The notes beneath the pieces are model-generated. The model saw only the letters and a list, made by a program, of their open reading frames with translations. It was not told the DNA's origin and ran no database searches. A DNA stretch of 64,000 nucleotides, taken from Salinigranum salinum (GTDB lineage Archaea; Halobacteriota; Halobacteria; Halobacteriales; Haloferacaceae). The stretch's first letter is position 1, and each line of letters starts with the position of its first letter. The stretch is taken from NCBI RefSeq assembly GCF_009176545.1, contig NZ_VTOJ01000001.1, forward strand, positions 682,001 to 746,000, read 5' to 3'. The position numbers were made by a program, and so were the translations under genes. Positions 8,044 through 15,469 of this stretch are shown piece after piece.

Positions 8044-8079
8044 CCTGCAACAAAGTCCTTGCTAGCATGGCATATGACT

Positions 8080-8113
8080 TCTAGAAAGGTGTAGATGGTC
8101 TAGAACGTCTAGA
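8080..8113. promoter_or_regulatory. Cluster of three TCTAGA palindromes, candidate operator
   Basis: TCTAGA occurs at 8080-8085, 8099-8104 and 8108-8113, inside 34 bases just upstream of the expected promoter of the CARF-like regulator gene (start 8043). CTAG-containing sites are normally rare in haloarchaeal DNA, so three together are notable. Autoregulation by the encoded winged helix is the simplest reading. Confidence 0.45.
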
Positions 8114-8291
8114 GTGTCAGACAATTCAAGTAGCACTGACACCTACATCTCTATGTGCTCTAACCAATGAGCGACCGACGAATTCGAGGAACAGCAGACG
8201 CCTGCCCGCTGCAACGAGCAGGTACTTTCCCCCAAACGCCGACCGCCACTGTCACACGCGCTTCAAGTGACACATCGGACAACTATTACTT

Positions 8292-8307
8292 AGTTACTTC
8301 GGTAACT
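8292..8307. promoter_or_regulatory. Hairpin/palindrome AGTTAC-TTCG-GTAACT
   Basis: A perfect six-base inverted repeat around TTCG, 38 bases before the ATG at 8345. As RNA it would form a UUCG tetraloop hairpin; as DNA it could be an operator overlapping the promoter. Nothing else distinguishes the two. Confidence 0.35.
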
Positions 8308-8344
8308 TTGGGGCGAGATATGCCGCAAACACGTTCCAATCTGA

Positions 8345-8965
8345 ATGACTAAAGAGGAACTCGATCGATTCATCCGCTCTCAGAAGCGGAAGACGCACAG
8401 CGTAGACGAACAAGTTCTCATCGCCCTCTCGATGTACGAGCGGGGACTTGGCCCGCTCCACGACGGGGCGAAGCGGGGTGATCTTGAAGACGAACTCCGC
8501 CTCAAGCTTGACTATAACATCGGCACGTCTCTGAGCCATCTCGAAGAAATCGGAGTGGTAGAAAGCTTCCTACCGCCAGGTCCGACCGGCTACGCGATCA
8601 GTGAACGCTTGGACGATATCGTCAACGGCAAAGTTGACGAGATAGCAGAGACCGACATCGAAAACCTGATCCGCCATATCCAGGACGACGATCCTGCCTC
8701 AGGAGGAGACGCGCCAGCAGTAGCCGACGGGTCCGGAGTTACTGTCCGCCGAGTGGTGGCCAACACATTCGATCTCACACCCGAAGGAGTCGAAGACTAC
8801 CTCCGACACGGTGACCAGGTCAAGAAGTTGAACAAAGCCATCGACGCGATCGAAGACAGCCCAGAGGCCGACAAGCGCGACGATTACGGGCGTATCGTCT
8901 TCAGAAACACAGCATACCGCTACCGCCTCACCGAGAAGGCGGTGGAACTAGTTGAGGGCGAGTAG
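8345..8965 (+). CDS. Winged-helix-like protein of unknown function
   Basis: A 206-residue acidic protein. The first 85 residues (SVDEQVLIALSMYERGLG, then LSHLEEIGVVESF and GYAISERL) read as a winged-helix domain; a charged linker with DDDPASGGDAP follows, and the C-terminal part ends in another helical segment with YRYRLTEKAVELVEGE. No catalytic motif is visible. Its TAG stop is followed immediately, with no spacer, by the ATG of the GIY-YIG gene, so the two are cotranscribed and likely coupled. It may be a regulator or DNA-binding partner of the downstream nucleases. Function is not assigned. Confidence 0.7.
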   Translation: MTKEELDRFIRSQKRKTHSVDEQVLIALSMYERGLGPLHDGAKRGDLEDELRLKLDYNIGTSLSHLEEIGVVESFLPPGPTGYAISERLDDIVNGKVDEIAETDIENLIRHIQDDDPASGGDAPAVADGSGVTVRRVVANTFDLTPEGVEDYLRHGDQVKKLNKAIDAIEDSPEADKRDDYGRIVFRNTAYRYRLTEKAVELVEGE

Positions 8966-9265
8966 ATGCCGATTCAAAAGAAGTGGAGCCACGCGACGAA
9001 GGAACACGTCGTCAGCACGGTCCCTGAGAAGGGGGGTGTCTACGAGCTCAAATCGTTCGGTGAACTGGTCTACATCGGCAAAGCTAACAGCAATCTCCGT
9101 GACCGTCTCCTGGACCACGTTGAGAAGCGTAATCCGAGCCATTTCCGGTTCAAGACGGCTGGATTCTTCGGAAGTCCGACCCGAATGGAGCGTAAGCATC
9201 TGCTTGCATACGGAGATTCGGATTCGGAGACACCGCCCTGGAATAACCGGATTCCACGACCCTAG
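8966..9265 (+). CDS. Small GIY-YIG domain protein
   Basis: A 99-residue protein consisting almost only of a GIY-YIG fold: GVYELKSFGELVYIGKA supplies the GVY and YIG strands, the following LRDRLLDH has the conserved arginine, and RMERKHL may provide the metal-binding glutamate. GIY-YIG enzymes cut one DNA strand with a metal ion. A stand-alone domain this short usually needs a targeting partner, and the zero-gap gene upstream is the natural candidate. The MCM-nuclease fusion begins 64 bases downstream with its own TATA element. The fold is well supported; activity is inferred. Confidence 0.75.
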   Translation: MPIQKKWSHATKEHVVSTVPEKGGVYELKSFGELVYIGKANSNLRDRLLDHVEKRNPSHFRFKTAGFFGSPTRMERKHLLAYGDSDSETPPWNNRIPRP

Positions 9266-9297
9266 AAACTGAAATTTCTCGGACCAATCAGGGCCGA

Positions 9298-9310
9298 GGT
9301 TATTTTACTC
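9298..9310 (+). promoter_or_regulatory. TATA-like promoter element of the MCM-nuclease gene
   Basis: GTTATTTTACTC lies about 27 bases before the ATG at 9330, the distance expected for a leaderless haloarchaeal transcript. It supports choosing this ATG rather than the TTG at 9318. Confidence 0.5.
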
Positions 9311-9329
9311 TACCCCCTTGTCAAGAAAT

Positions 9330-10898
9330 ATGGCTCAACCATCTCAAGATAACGAATTCACTGAGTATCTCATTCAATTCTACCGTGAGAACTACGATGA
9401 TGAAATTGATTGCCTCACCAATCGATATCCACACGAACAACGGTCTCTGTACGTAGATTACGATGACCTACACGCATTTGATTCTGACCTTGCAGAGGAT
9501 TACCTCACCAAGCCGATCCAGATGCAGCGGTATGCGGAAAAAGCCCTCCGTCTCTATGACCTACCAGCGGATGTTTCACTCGATCAGGCTCATGTGCGAC
9601 TGACCAATGTCCCAGAGGAGAGTACTATTGAGCCTGGTAATGTCCGAGTCGATGATGACCTCCTTGGTAAACTCGTAACGGTTCGTGGATACGTGGACGC
9701 AGCCTCCGATGTGGATGCAAGTGTAACTGAGGCCGCTTTCGAGTGCCAAAGGTGTGGAACTATGACTTACCTCCCACAGCACCGTACTGGCTTCCAAGAA
9801 CCACATGAGTGTCAGGGTTGCGAGAGACAGGGGCCGTTCGACATCAACTATGATAAATCCGAGTTCATTGATCGTCAAACCGCCACCCTGGTTCCACTAC
9901 CAGAGGCAGACGTAAAGGCTAATGGTGAATTACAGGTTGTTTTAGAAGACGACATTGCTGGACAGGTGGCAACCGGAGACCGAGTTTCAGTAATCGGGGT
10001 ACTGCACATTGGGCAAGAGGAATCGAAAACGATGTACAACACATATTTGGACGGAGTCTCAATTTCCAAACTGGCAGCTGAAAACACCGGCCTCTACAGC
10101 GGCCCATATCTCGACACACCCAAAGGAGAAGTTGACAGCGAAGCACTTGAGAAATTCGTGCAACGCTCGGTTGCTGTGCTTCGAACACAGACACTTAACG
10201 AGATGGAGACTCAGAGCAAGGTAATCACTCCGTTCCTCCGACTGTTGGGCTGGAGCGTTTACCACCTTGAGTTTCGTTTCGAGTATTCTGATTCAGAAGT
10301 CGGCGGTGATAAGGTAGATTACGGACTACTTGATCAGGATGAAACACCTGTATTCGTCGTAGAAGCGAAGCAGGAGGGAAAGAATCTTGATCTCCATTTC
10401 AAACAGATCAAGAAGTATATGCGCCTCTTCCAAGTCCAGCTTGGTCTGCTTACAAACGGTGAACGGTACGTATTTTTTTCAAAGGATCCAGATGCCAGCT
10501 CCGCTAGTGAGTTAGTATTGCTTGATTGTAAGCTTCAAAATCTCCCCAATCATCGAGATGTACTTGCAGCCTATACCCAAGAATCGGTGGTTGGCGGTCA
10601 TACCTCATTGGACGAACTAGTGCAATCTGCGAAAGAACGAGAGAAATCAGAGGGTCAATTCGATGCTGATGCCTTCCGTCAAACATCTCCTGAAGATAGA
10701 GACACGCTCGATGCCGCAAAATCAATCATTTCAGATATTGACGCTGATTCAGATCTCGGTGCTCCGATTGAACGAGTGTTTCGGCAGTTTGAATCCGAGC
10801 TTGATCTTGACCGGGAAGAGGCCGAAGAGCTAATACATGATCTTAGGGTGAACGGAAAAATATATGAGCCACATCAGAATCATCTTCGTACGACATAG
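9330..10898 (+). CDS. MCM-like protein with the AAA+ motor replaced by a PD-(D/E)XK nuclease
   Basis: A 522-residue chimera. Residues 9-250 match the N-terminal part of haloarchaeal MCM helicase: helical domain with RYPHEQRSLYVDYDDL, OB fold, zinc finger Cys139/142/161/164 (FECQRCGTMTYLPQ; CQGCERQGPF). Residues 440-522 match the MCM C-terminal linker and winged helix, ending NGKIYEPHQNHLRTT. The whole ATPase region, with Walker A, Walker B and arginine finger, is absent. Instead residues about 272-420 form an HsdR_N-type nuclease: ETQSKVITPFLRLLGW, Asp330 (KVDYGLL), Glu345-x-Lys347 (VVEAKQ), QIKKY and LLTNGERY. It could join or block MCM rings and cut the DNA they hold. Partner and target are inference. 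Confidence 0.88.
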   Translation: MAQPSQDNEFTEYLIQFYRENYDDEIDCLTNRYPHEQRSLYVDYDDLHAFDSDLAEDYLTKPIQMQRYAEKALRLYDLPADVSLDQAHVRLTNVPEESTIEPGNVRVDDDLLGKLVTVRGYVDAASDVDASVTEAAFECQRCGTMTYLPQHRTGFQEPHECQGCERQGPFDINYDKSEFIDRQTATLVPLPEADVKANGELQVVLEDDIAGQVATGDRVSVIGVLHIGQEESKTMYNTYLDGVSISKLAAENTGLYSGPYLDTPKGEVDSEALEKFVQRSVAVLRTQTLNEMETQSKVITPFLRLLGWSVYHLEFRFEYSDSEVGGDKVDYGLLDQDETPVFVVEAKQEGKNLDLHFKQIKKYMRLFQVQLGLLTNGERYVFFSKDPDASSASELVLLDCKLQNLPNHRDVLAAYTQESVVGGHTSLDELVQSAKEREKSEGQFDADAFRQTSPEDRDTLDAAKSIISDIDADSDLGAPIERVFRQFESELDLDREEAEELIHDLRVNGKIYEPHQNHLRTT

Positions 10899-11177
10899 AC
10901 TCAGAGCGAGGTGATCTACTCCTGTTGGCAATACATAGCCCGACACCGTTCTGGTCACCGTGGGAACCCCTTTCTTCTAGTATCTGAAGCTGAGTAGCAT
11001 AATTCCACATCAAGCACTGAAGAACGACTAAGTACTCTGCACTCGTCTCAACTCTTGCAAACCGCGTGATAGCGACGACCCGCGTCACGTAGCCTGACGG
11101 ACTCTTCAGACGGAAGGGTGTCCTGTATATAAGCAGGTCGCCGTAGTCTGTTGATTCCGAACCGTCAGAGAAGATGA

Positions 11178-11249
11178 TGGACTCGCCGGGATTTGAACCC
11201 GGGGCCTCTTCCTTGCGAAGGAAGCGATCTGCCACTGATCTACGAGCCC
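11178..11249 (-). tRNA. tRNA-Ala (anticodon CGC)
   Basis: A 72-nucleotide cloverleaf on the minus strand. The acceptor GGGCTCG pairs with CGAGTCC, including the G3:U70 pair that identifies alanine tRNAs. The anticodon stem CTTCC/GGAAG frames loop TTCGCAA, giving CGC. The T arm has GGTTCAAATCC. CCA is not encoded. Its 3' end faces the accessory island, the orientation expected if the gene serves as an integration target. It lies 184 bases downstream of rpsJ and may be part of that transcript. Confidence 0.95.
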
Positions 11250-11433
11250 GCACTCCCACGCAGTCGGTGGGTCGACTTGTACCTTCTGTTTCCGTCGCCG
11301 TCGTCCCCGGGTCTGCAACCGAAGAGCGACAACCGGCGCGCCTTAGCGCCGCGCCTCTACGATACCGCCGTCCGTCCGCCCGACGCCGACCGCACCGTGT
11401 GGCCGGGCCGGGAGACGAGGACGGCCGACATCG

Positions 11434-11742
11434 TCAGTCCTCGAGGACGATCTCGATCGAGACGTCGTTCGGAACCTGGATGCGCATCAGCTGACGCAGT
11501 GCGCGTTCGTCGGCGTCGATGTCGATGAGCCGCTTGTGGACGCGCATCTCCCAGTGCTCCCAGGTCGCCGTCCCTTCCCCGTCGGGGGATTTGCGGGTCG
11601 GGACCTCCAGCGTCTTCGTCGGCAGCGGGATCGGTCCGCTGAGGTTGACACCTGTCTTGTTGGCGATCTCGCGGACGTCGCCGCAGATGCTGTCGAGGTC
11701 CTCGGGACTCGTGCCAGCGAGTCGGACGCGTGCTTGCTGCAT
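11434..11742 (-). CDS. rpsJ: 30S ribosomal protein S10 (uS10)
   Basis: 102 residues, full length for archaeal uS10: [15 protein letters not shown] at the start, [12 protein letters not shown] in the centre and [20 protein letters not shown] near the end. It binds 16S rRNA in the 30S head. It begins three bases after the aEF1A stop codon, the conserved tuf-rpsJ order of archaea and bacteria, so the two are cotranscribed. Confidence 0.97.
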   Translation of the reverse strand: MQQARVRLAGTSPEDLDSICGDVREIANKTGVNLSGPIPLPTKTLEVPTRKSPDGEGTATWEHWEMRVHKRLIDIDADERALRQLMRIQVPNDVSIEIVLED

Positions 11743-11745
11743 CTG

Positions 11746-13011
11746 TTATCGCTCGTTGACCGAGAGGACCTTGCCGGCGGCGATGGTCTGCCCCATGTCG
11801 CGGATGGCGAAGCTCCCGAGTTCGGGGATGTCACCCGAAGGCTCGATCGAGAGCGGCTTCTGGGGACGGACCGTGACGACCGCGGCGTCACCGGACTTGA
11901 TGAAGTCGGGGTTCTCCTCGGCGACCTCGCCCGTCTTGGGGTTGATCTTCTGGTCGATCGACTCGATGGTACACGCGACCTGCGCAGTGTGCGCGTGGAA
12001 GACCGGCGTGTAGCCCGCGGTGATGACCGAGGGGTGCTGCATCACGACGATCTGGGCCTGGAACGTCTCGGCGACCGTCGGCGGGTCGTCGGCCGGGCCA
12101 CAGACGTCACCGCGGCGGATGTCGTCCTTGCCGACCCCGCGGACGTTGAACCCGACGTTGTCGCCGGGGCCGGCCTGCGGCACCTCCTCGTGGTGCATCT
12201 CGACCGTCTTCACTTCGCCGCCAACGTCCGACGGCTGGAACGAGACGTTGTCGCCGGGCTTCATGATCCCCGTCTCGATCCGGCCGACGGGGACGGTCCC
12301 GATGCCGGAGATGGTGTAGACGTCCTGGATGGGGAGTCGAAGCGGCGCGTCCGTCGGCGGCTCCGGCTTCGGCAGGTCGTTGAGAGCCTGCAGGAGCGTG
12401 GGACCGTCGTACCAGTCCATCGTGCCGGACTTCTCGGCGACGTTGTCGCCCTCGAACGCCGAGATGGGGACGAACGTGGCGTCGTCGGACTTGAAGCGGA
12501 CCTGTTTGAGGAGCTTCTGGACCTCCTCTTTGACCTGCTTGTACGTGTCCTCGCTGTAGTCGACGACGTCCATCTTGTTCACGCCGATGATGAGCTCGTT
12601 GATCCCCAGCGTGCGGGCGAGGAAGACGTGCTCGCGGGTCTGGGGTGCGACGCCGTCGTCTGCCGCGACGACGAGGACGGCGTTGTCGGCCTGCGAGGCA
12701 CCCGTGATCATGTTCTTCACGAAGTCACGGTGGCCCGGGCAGTCGACGATGGTGAAGTAGTACTCGTCCGTGTCGAACTCCTGGTGGGCGATGTCGATGG
12801 TGACACCACGCTCGCGCTCCTCGGCGAGGTTGTCCATCACGTAGGCGAACTCGAAGCCGCCCTTGCCCTTCTCCTCGGCTTCCTCTCGGTACTGCTCGAT
12901 GACGTGCTCCGGGACGGAGCCGGTCTCGAACAGGAGGCGGCCGACCAGTGTGCTCTTTCCGTGGTCAACGTGGCCGATGATGGCCAGGTTCTGATGCGGT
13001 TTGTCACTCAT
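11746..13011 (-). CDS. tuf: Translation elongation factor aEF1A
   Basis: 421 residues from the ATG at 13011, which gives the usual [18 protein letters not shown] start; a GTG 12 bases upstream is less likely. GTPase motifs are intact: GHVDHGKST at 13-21, DCPGH and NKMD, followed by domains 2 and 3. It delivers aminoacyl-tRNA to the ribosome. A TATA-like element (GTAAAACG on the plus strand, about 13062-13071) fits a promoter for tuf-rpsJ. Confidence 0.97.
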   Translation of the reverse strand: MSDKPHQNLAIIGHVDHGKSTLVGRLLFETGSVPEHVIEQYREEAEEKGKGGFEFAYVMDNLAEERERGVTIDIAHQEFDTDEYYFTIVDCPGHRDFVKNMITGASQADNAVLVVAADDGVAPQTREHVFLARTLGINELIIGVNKMDVVDYSEDTYKQVKEEVQKLLKQVRFKSDDATFVPISAFEGDNVAEKSGTMDWYDGPTLLQALNDLPKPEPPTDAPLRLPIQDVYTISGIGTVPVGRIETGIMKPGDNVSFQPSDVGGEVKTVEMHHEEVPQAGPGDNVGFNVRGVGKDDIRRGDVCGPADDPPTVAETFQAQIVVMQHPSVITAGYTPVFHAHTAQVACTIESIDQKINPKTGEVAEENPDFIKSGDAAVVTVRPQKPLSIEPSGDIPELGSFAIRDMGQTIAAGKVLSVNER

Positions 13012-13314
13012 GGATGAAGTCACGCGCTAAGGCGCTCTGTAGGGCACTTTTGCCTGTAAGGGGTAAAACGATTTCGATACGCTACACGGCCGATTCCGGC
13101 GCTGTCGGGCGGTTTGTGACCCATCCGCACACGTCACGGGGTGCGACCACTCGGTCCGCTCTGCCGTGTCGACTGGTCGGACGGGGTCCGGTGCTCGCTC
13201 ACAACGCGTCTCCTCCTGTCGATTCGCCCGTACGCGTGCTCCTCGGCGAGACGTTCGCGTCCACGGACGCAGGAGGGTCCCTGCTCGGTCGCGCCCGGTC
13301 GCGGTCGGCTCGTT
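13012..13314. promoter_or_regulatory. tuf promoter region
   Basis: About 300 bases between hom and tuf. The minus-strand TATA-like element at about 13062-13071 would serve tuf. I see no gene in the rest. Confidence 0.45.
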
Positions 13315-14277
13315 TTATCGATCCAGCCGTCCGACGTCCGCCAGGACGGCCGTAGCCGTCTCGGGACCACCGGCACCGCGCCCGCTGACGTTCAGCTGGC
13401 CGGCGTGTTCGGTCTCCAGCTGGACGATGTTCTGCGTCCCCGTCACGGCGAGTGCGCCGTGTTGCGGAACCAGTCGCGGACCGACCCGGACCCGCTCGGG
13501 TGTCGCCTCTCCGATGAGCCGGATCGTCCGGCCGTCCTCCGTGGCGAGTTCGAGCGCGCTCCCCGGAATCTCCTTGATCCCCTCGACGTCCGCGTCTTCG
13601 AGTGAGAACTCCCGTCCGTCGCGGGCGTCGCTCAGCACGTTCGCGAGGATGACGCACTTCAGCGCCGCGTCGGTCCCCTCGACGTCGAAGGACGGATCCG
13701 CCTCGGCGACGCCGAGATCCTGTGCCTCGGCGAGGACGTGTTCGTAGCCCAGTCCCTCGGCGGCCATCCGCGAGAGGACGAAGTTCGCCGTCCCGTTCAA
13801 CACGCCGCGCGCCGCGGAGATGTGTGCGGGGCCGTAGTCGTCGATGGTCGACAGCACCGGCATCGCCCCACCGACGGTCGCCTCGAACAACACGCGACCC
13901 TCGCTGTCGGCTTCCAGCGCCCGGAGGTCGCGGTACCGTTCCGCGACCGGTCCCTTGTTCGCCAGCACCACGTGCCGGTCGCGTTCGAGCGCGCTCCGGC
14001 AGTGTGAGAAGCCGGGGTCGGCGTCGCCGAGCGTCGTCGGCGTCGCCTCCACGAGCACGTCGTAGTCGGCTGCGAGGACGTCGGCGGGGTCGGCGTCGCC
14101 GACGACTCCCTCCCGCTCTTTCCGGTCGAGTGCCGCGTCGCCGTCGATCCCCTCGCCGTCGACGACCGCCGACGAGGAGTCCGCGAATGCGACCACCCGG
14201 TGTCCATACTCGGCGGCGAGGTCGACGACGTTCCCGCCGACGGCGCCAGCGCCGAGCACCGCGAGTCGCAGGCTCAC
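13315..14277 (-). CDS. hom: Homoserine dehydrogenase
   Basis: 320 residues from a GTG at 14277 that overlaps the ACT-gene stop (GTGA). The N-terminal Rossmann fold has LAVLGAGAVGGNVVDLA, and the catalytic part has ANKGPVA, FEATVGGAMPVL, VLNGTANFVLSRM and the conserved acid/lysine region EGTDAALKCVILAN. It reduces aspartate semialdehyde to homoserine in threonine and methionine synthesis. It lacks a fused regulatory ACT domain; the separate ACT protein encoded just upstream probably fills that role. Confidence 0.93.
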   Translation of the reverse strand: MSLRLAVLGAGAVGGNVVDLAAEYGHRVVAFADSSSAVVDGEGIDGDAALDRKEREGVVGDADPADVLAADYDVLVEATPTTLGDADPGFSHCRSALERDRHVVLANKGPVAERYRDLRALEADSEGRVLFEATVGGAMPVLSTIDDYGPAHISAARGVLNGTANFVLSRMAAEGLGYEHVLAEAQDLGVAEADPSFDVEGTDAALKCVILANVLSDARDGREFSLEDADVEGIKEIPGSALELATEDGRTIRLIGEATPERVRVGPRLVPQHGALAVTGTQNIVQLETEHAGQLNVSGRGAGGPETATAVLADVGRLDR

Positions 14278-14894
14278 TGTGCACCCTCCGTCAGCGGTTC
14301 GACGAGGTGGAGGTCCTTCTCGGCAGCGATCTCGCGGACCGTCGCGAGCGCCCTCTCGGTCTTCCCCGCTCGGGTCGCCAGTCGGAGTCGTGCGCTCGAG
14401 GGTTGGTCCGTCCCCTCGGGTGCCGACAGCGACAGGTCCGACAGCGACGCCTCGGTCGACTCCTCGATACGGTGGAGCGTGTCGGAGAGATCGGTGTCGA
14501 CGAGGTGGCCGACGAGCAGGATGGTCAGCTCCTCGCCGTATCGCTCCGCACCCGCCTGAATGACGTTGATCCCCTCCTGTCTGAGTGCCTCGACGATCCC
14601 CTCGAACCGATCGGGTGGACACTCGAGGTCGACCTCGACGGGGATCCGTCCGCGGGGCGTGATGTTCCCCCGTTCGTGGAAGATCGAGAGGAGGTTGCCC
14701 CCGTTGTCGGAGATCGGTCTGAGCGCGGCGAGCAACTGGCCCGGCTCGTCGACGAGTTCCAGCCGAACCGTATGCGCCTGAGGCCGTTCCCCGCCGTCGG
14801 TCTCCGTCTCCCGGGAGCCGTCCGGCTCGCTCTCGGACGTCGCGCCACCCGCAGCCCCCTCGTGGGTCGCGTCGGCCTCGACGGGCTCGGTCAT
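14274..14894 (-). CDS. ACT-domain amino-acid-binding regulator
   Basis: 206 residues from the ATG at 14894, preceded by a GGGGGTGA Shine-Dalgarno-like stretch. An acidic disordered N-terminus (about 1-40) precedes an ACT domain (VRLELVDEPGQLLAALRPI, then GGNLLSIFHERG) and a second, more divergent ACT-like half (ELTILLVGHLVDTDLSDTL, then RLRLATRAGKTERALATV). ACT domains bind amino acids, and the four-base overlap with hom points to feedback control of homoserine dehydrogenase. This pairing is familiar from other haloarchaea. Confidence 0.85.
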   Translation of the reverse strand: MTEPVEADATHEGAAGGATSESEPDGSRETETDGGERPQAHTVRLELVDEPGQLLAALRPISDNGGNLLSIFHERGNITPRGRIPVEVDLECPPDRFEGIVEALRQEGINVIQAGAERYGEELTILLVGHLVDTDLSDTLHRIEESTEASLSDLSLSAPEGTDQPSSARLRLATRAGKTERALATVREIAAEKDLHLVEPLTEGAQ

Positions 14895-15469
14895 CGGCTC
14901 ACCCCCTCGAGACGCGTGACGGGACAGCTTCCCCCTGTTGTCCCCGGCAGGGAGCCAAGGAGTCGTCGCTCCGTGCCGATGCGTCTCGGGGGATGCGTAC
15001 CCGTTCGCATGGTAGCGGTGTGTTCTCCGTCGCGGTATAAGCTTCCGTCGGTTGCGGACCGCGAGCGGACGGTCGGTTTCCCGTGCCCGCGCGGTCGTCG
15101 GCTCACTCCGTCGGAGCCCAGGCGTCACGTGACGTGCTGACTCGGGCCGATCGGTCACGCGCGAGTTCGTCTGCCCGTTCTGTGGTTCCGTCGTCGAACC
15201 CGTGTCCGTCGTCGAACCCCGCCGAGCCCCGGACCGATCCGCGTGCACGCGCCGCCTCTCTCGGGCCGGTCGAAGTCGCCGTTCGCTCCGCAGCCGTGAC
15301 TCCGGGGGTGTCGCTACCGACAGAACGTCTGTCCGGGGCCGTCGCGAGAGGATGGGGCGTCGTGACCGTGATCGCACCCACGACGGACGCGGGCCGACGC
15401 CGCTGGCGAGTGCGTCCGCGGCGTCGCGGAACTGACCGATCCGGGCCGACTCGGACTGTGCGTCCCGGC
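14895..15469. other. Intergenic stretch with one weak ORF
   Basis: 575 bases between the ACT gene and fusA. The only candidate is a GTG-start minus-strand ORF at 15103-15381 (92 residues), acidic and low complexity (for example GFDDGHGFDDG), with no recognisable domain and only moderate GC bias at third positions. I do not call it as a gene. I see no terminator or RNA gene. Confidence 0.4.

Larger units (their letters stand above)
8044..8344. other. Divergent intergenic region
   Basis: A 301-base gap between the divergent CARF-like gene and the 206-residue winged-helix gene. It holds the TCTAGA cluster (8080-8113) and a hairpin at 8292-8307. No credible gene is visible. Confidence 0.6.

Noticed and set aside
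1-11170. A second copy of the tRNA-Ala 3' end marking the far side of the island
   Set aside because: Only short chance matches such as GACTCGC were found; the real boundary, if any, is outside the window.
10843-11259. Minus-strand ORF across the tRNA-Ala gene
   Set aside because: It overlaps the tRNA and the end of the MCM-nuclease gene and has no family match.
15103-15381. 92-residue acidic ORF between fusA and the ACT gene
   Set aside because: GTG start, low complexity, and no domain; only moderate codon bias.
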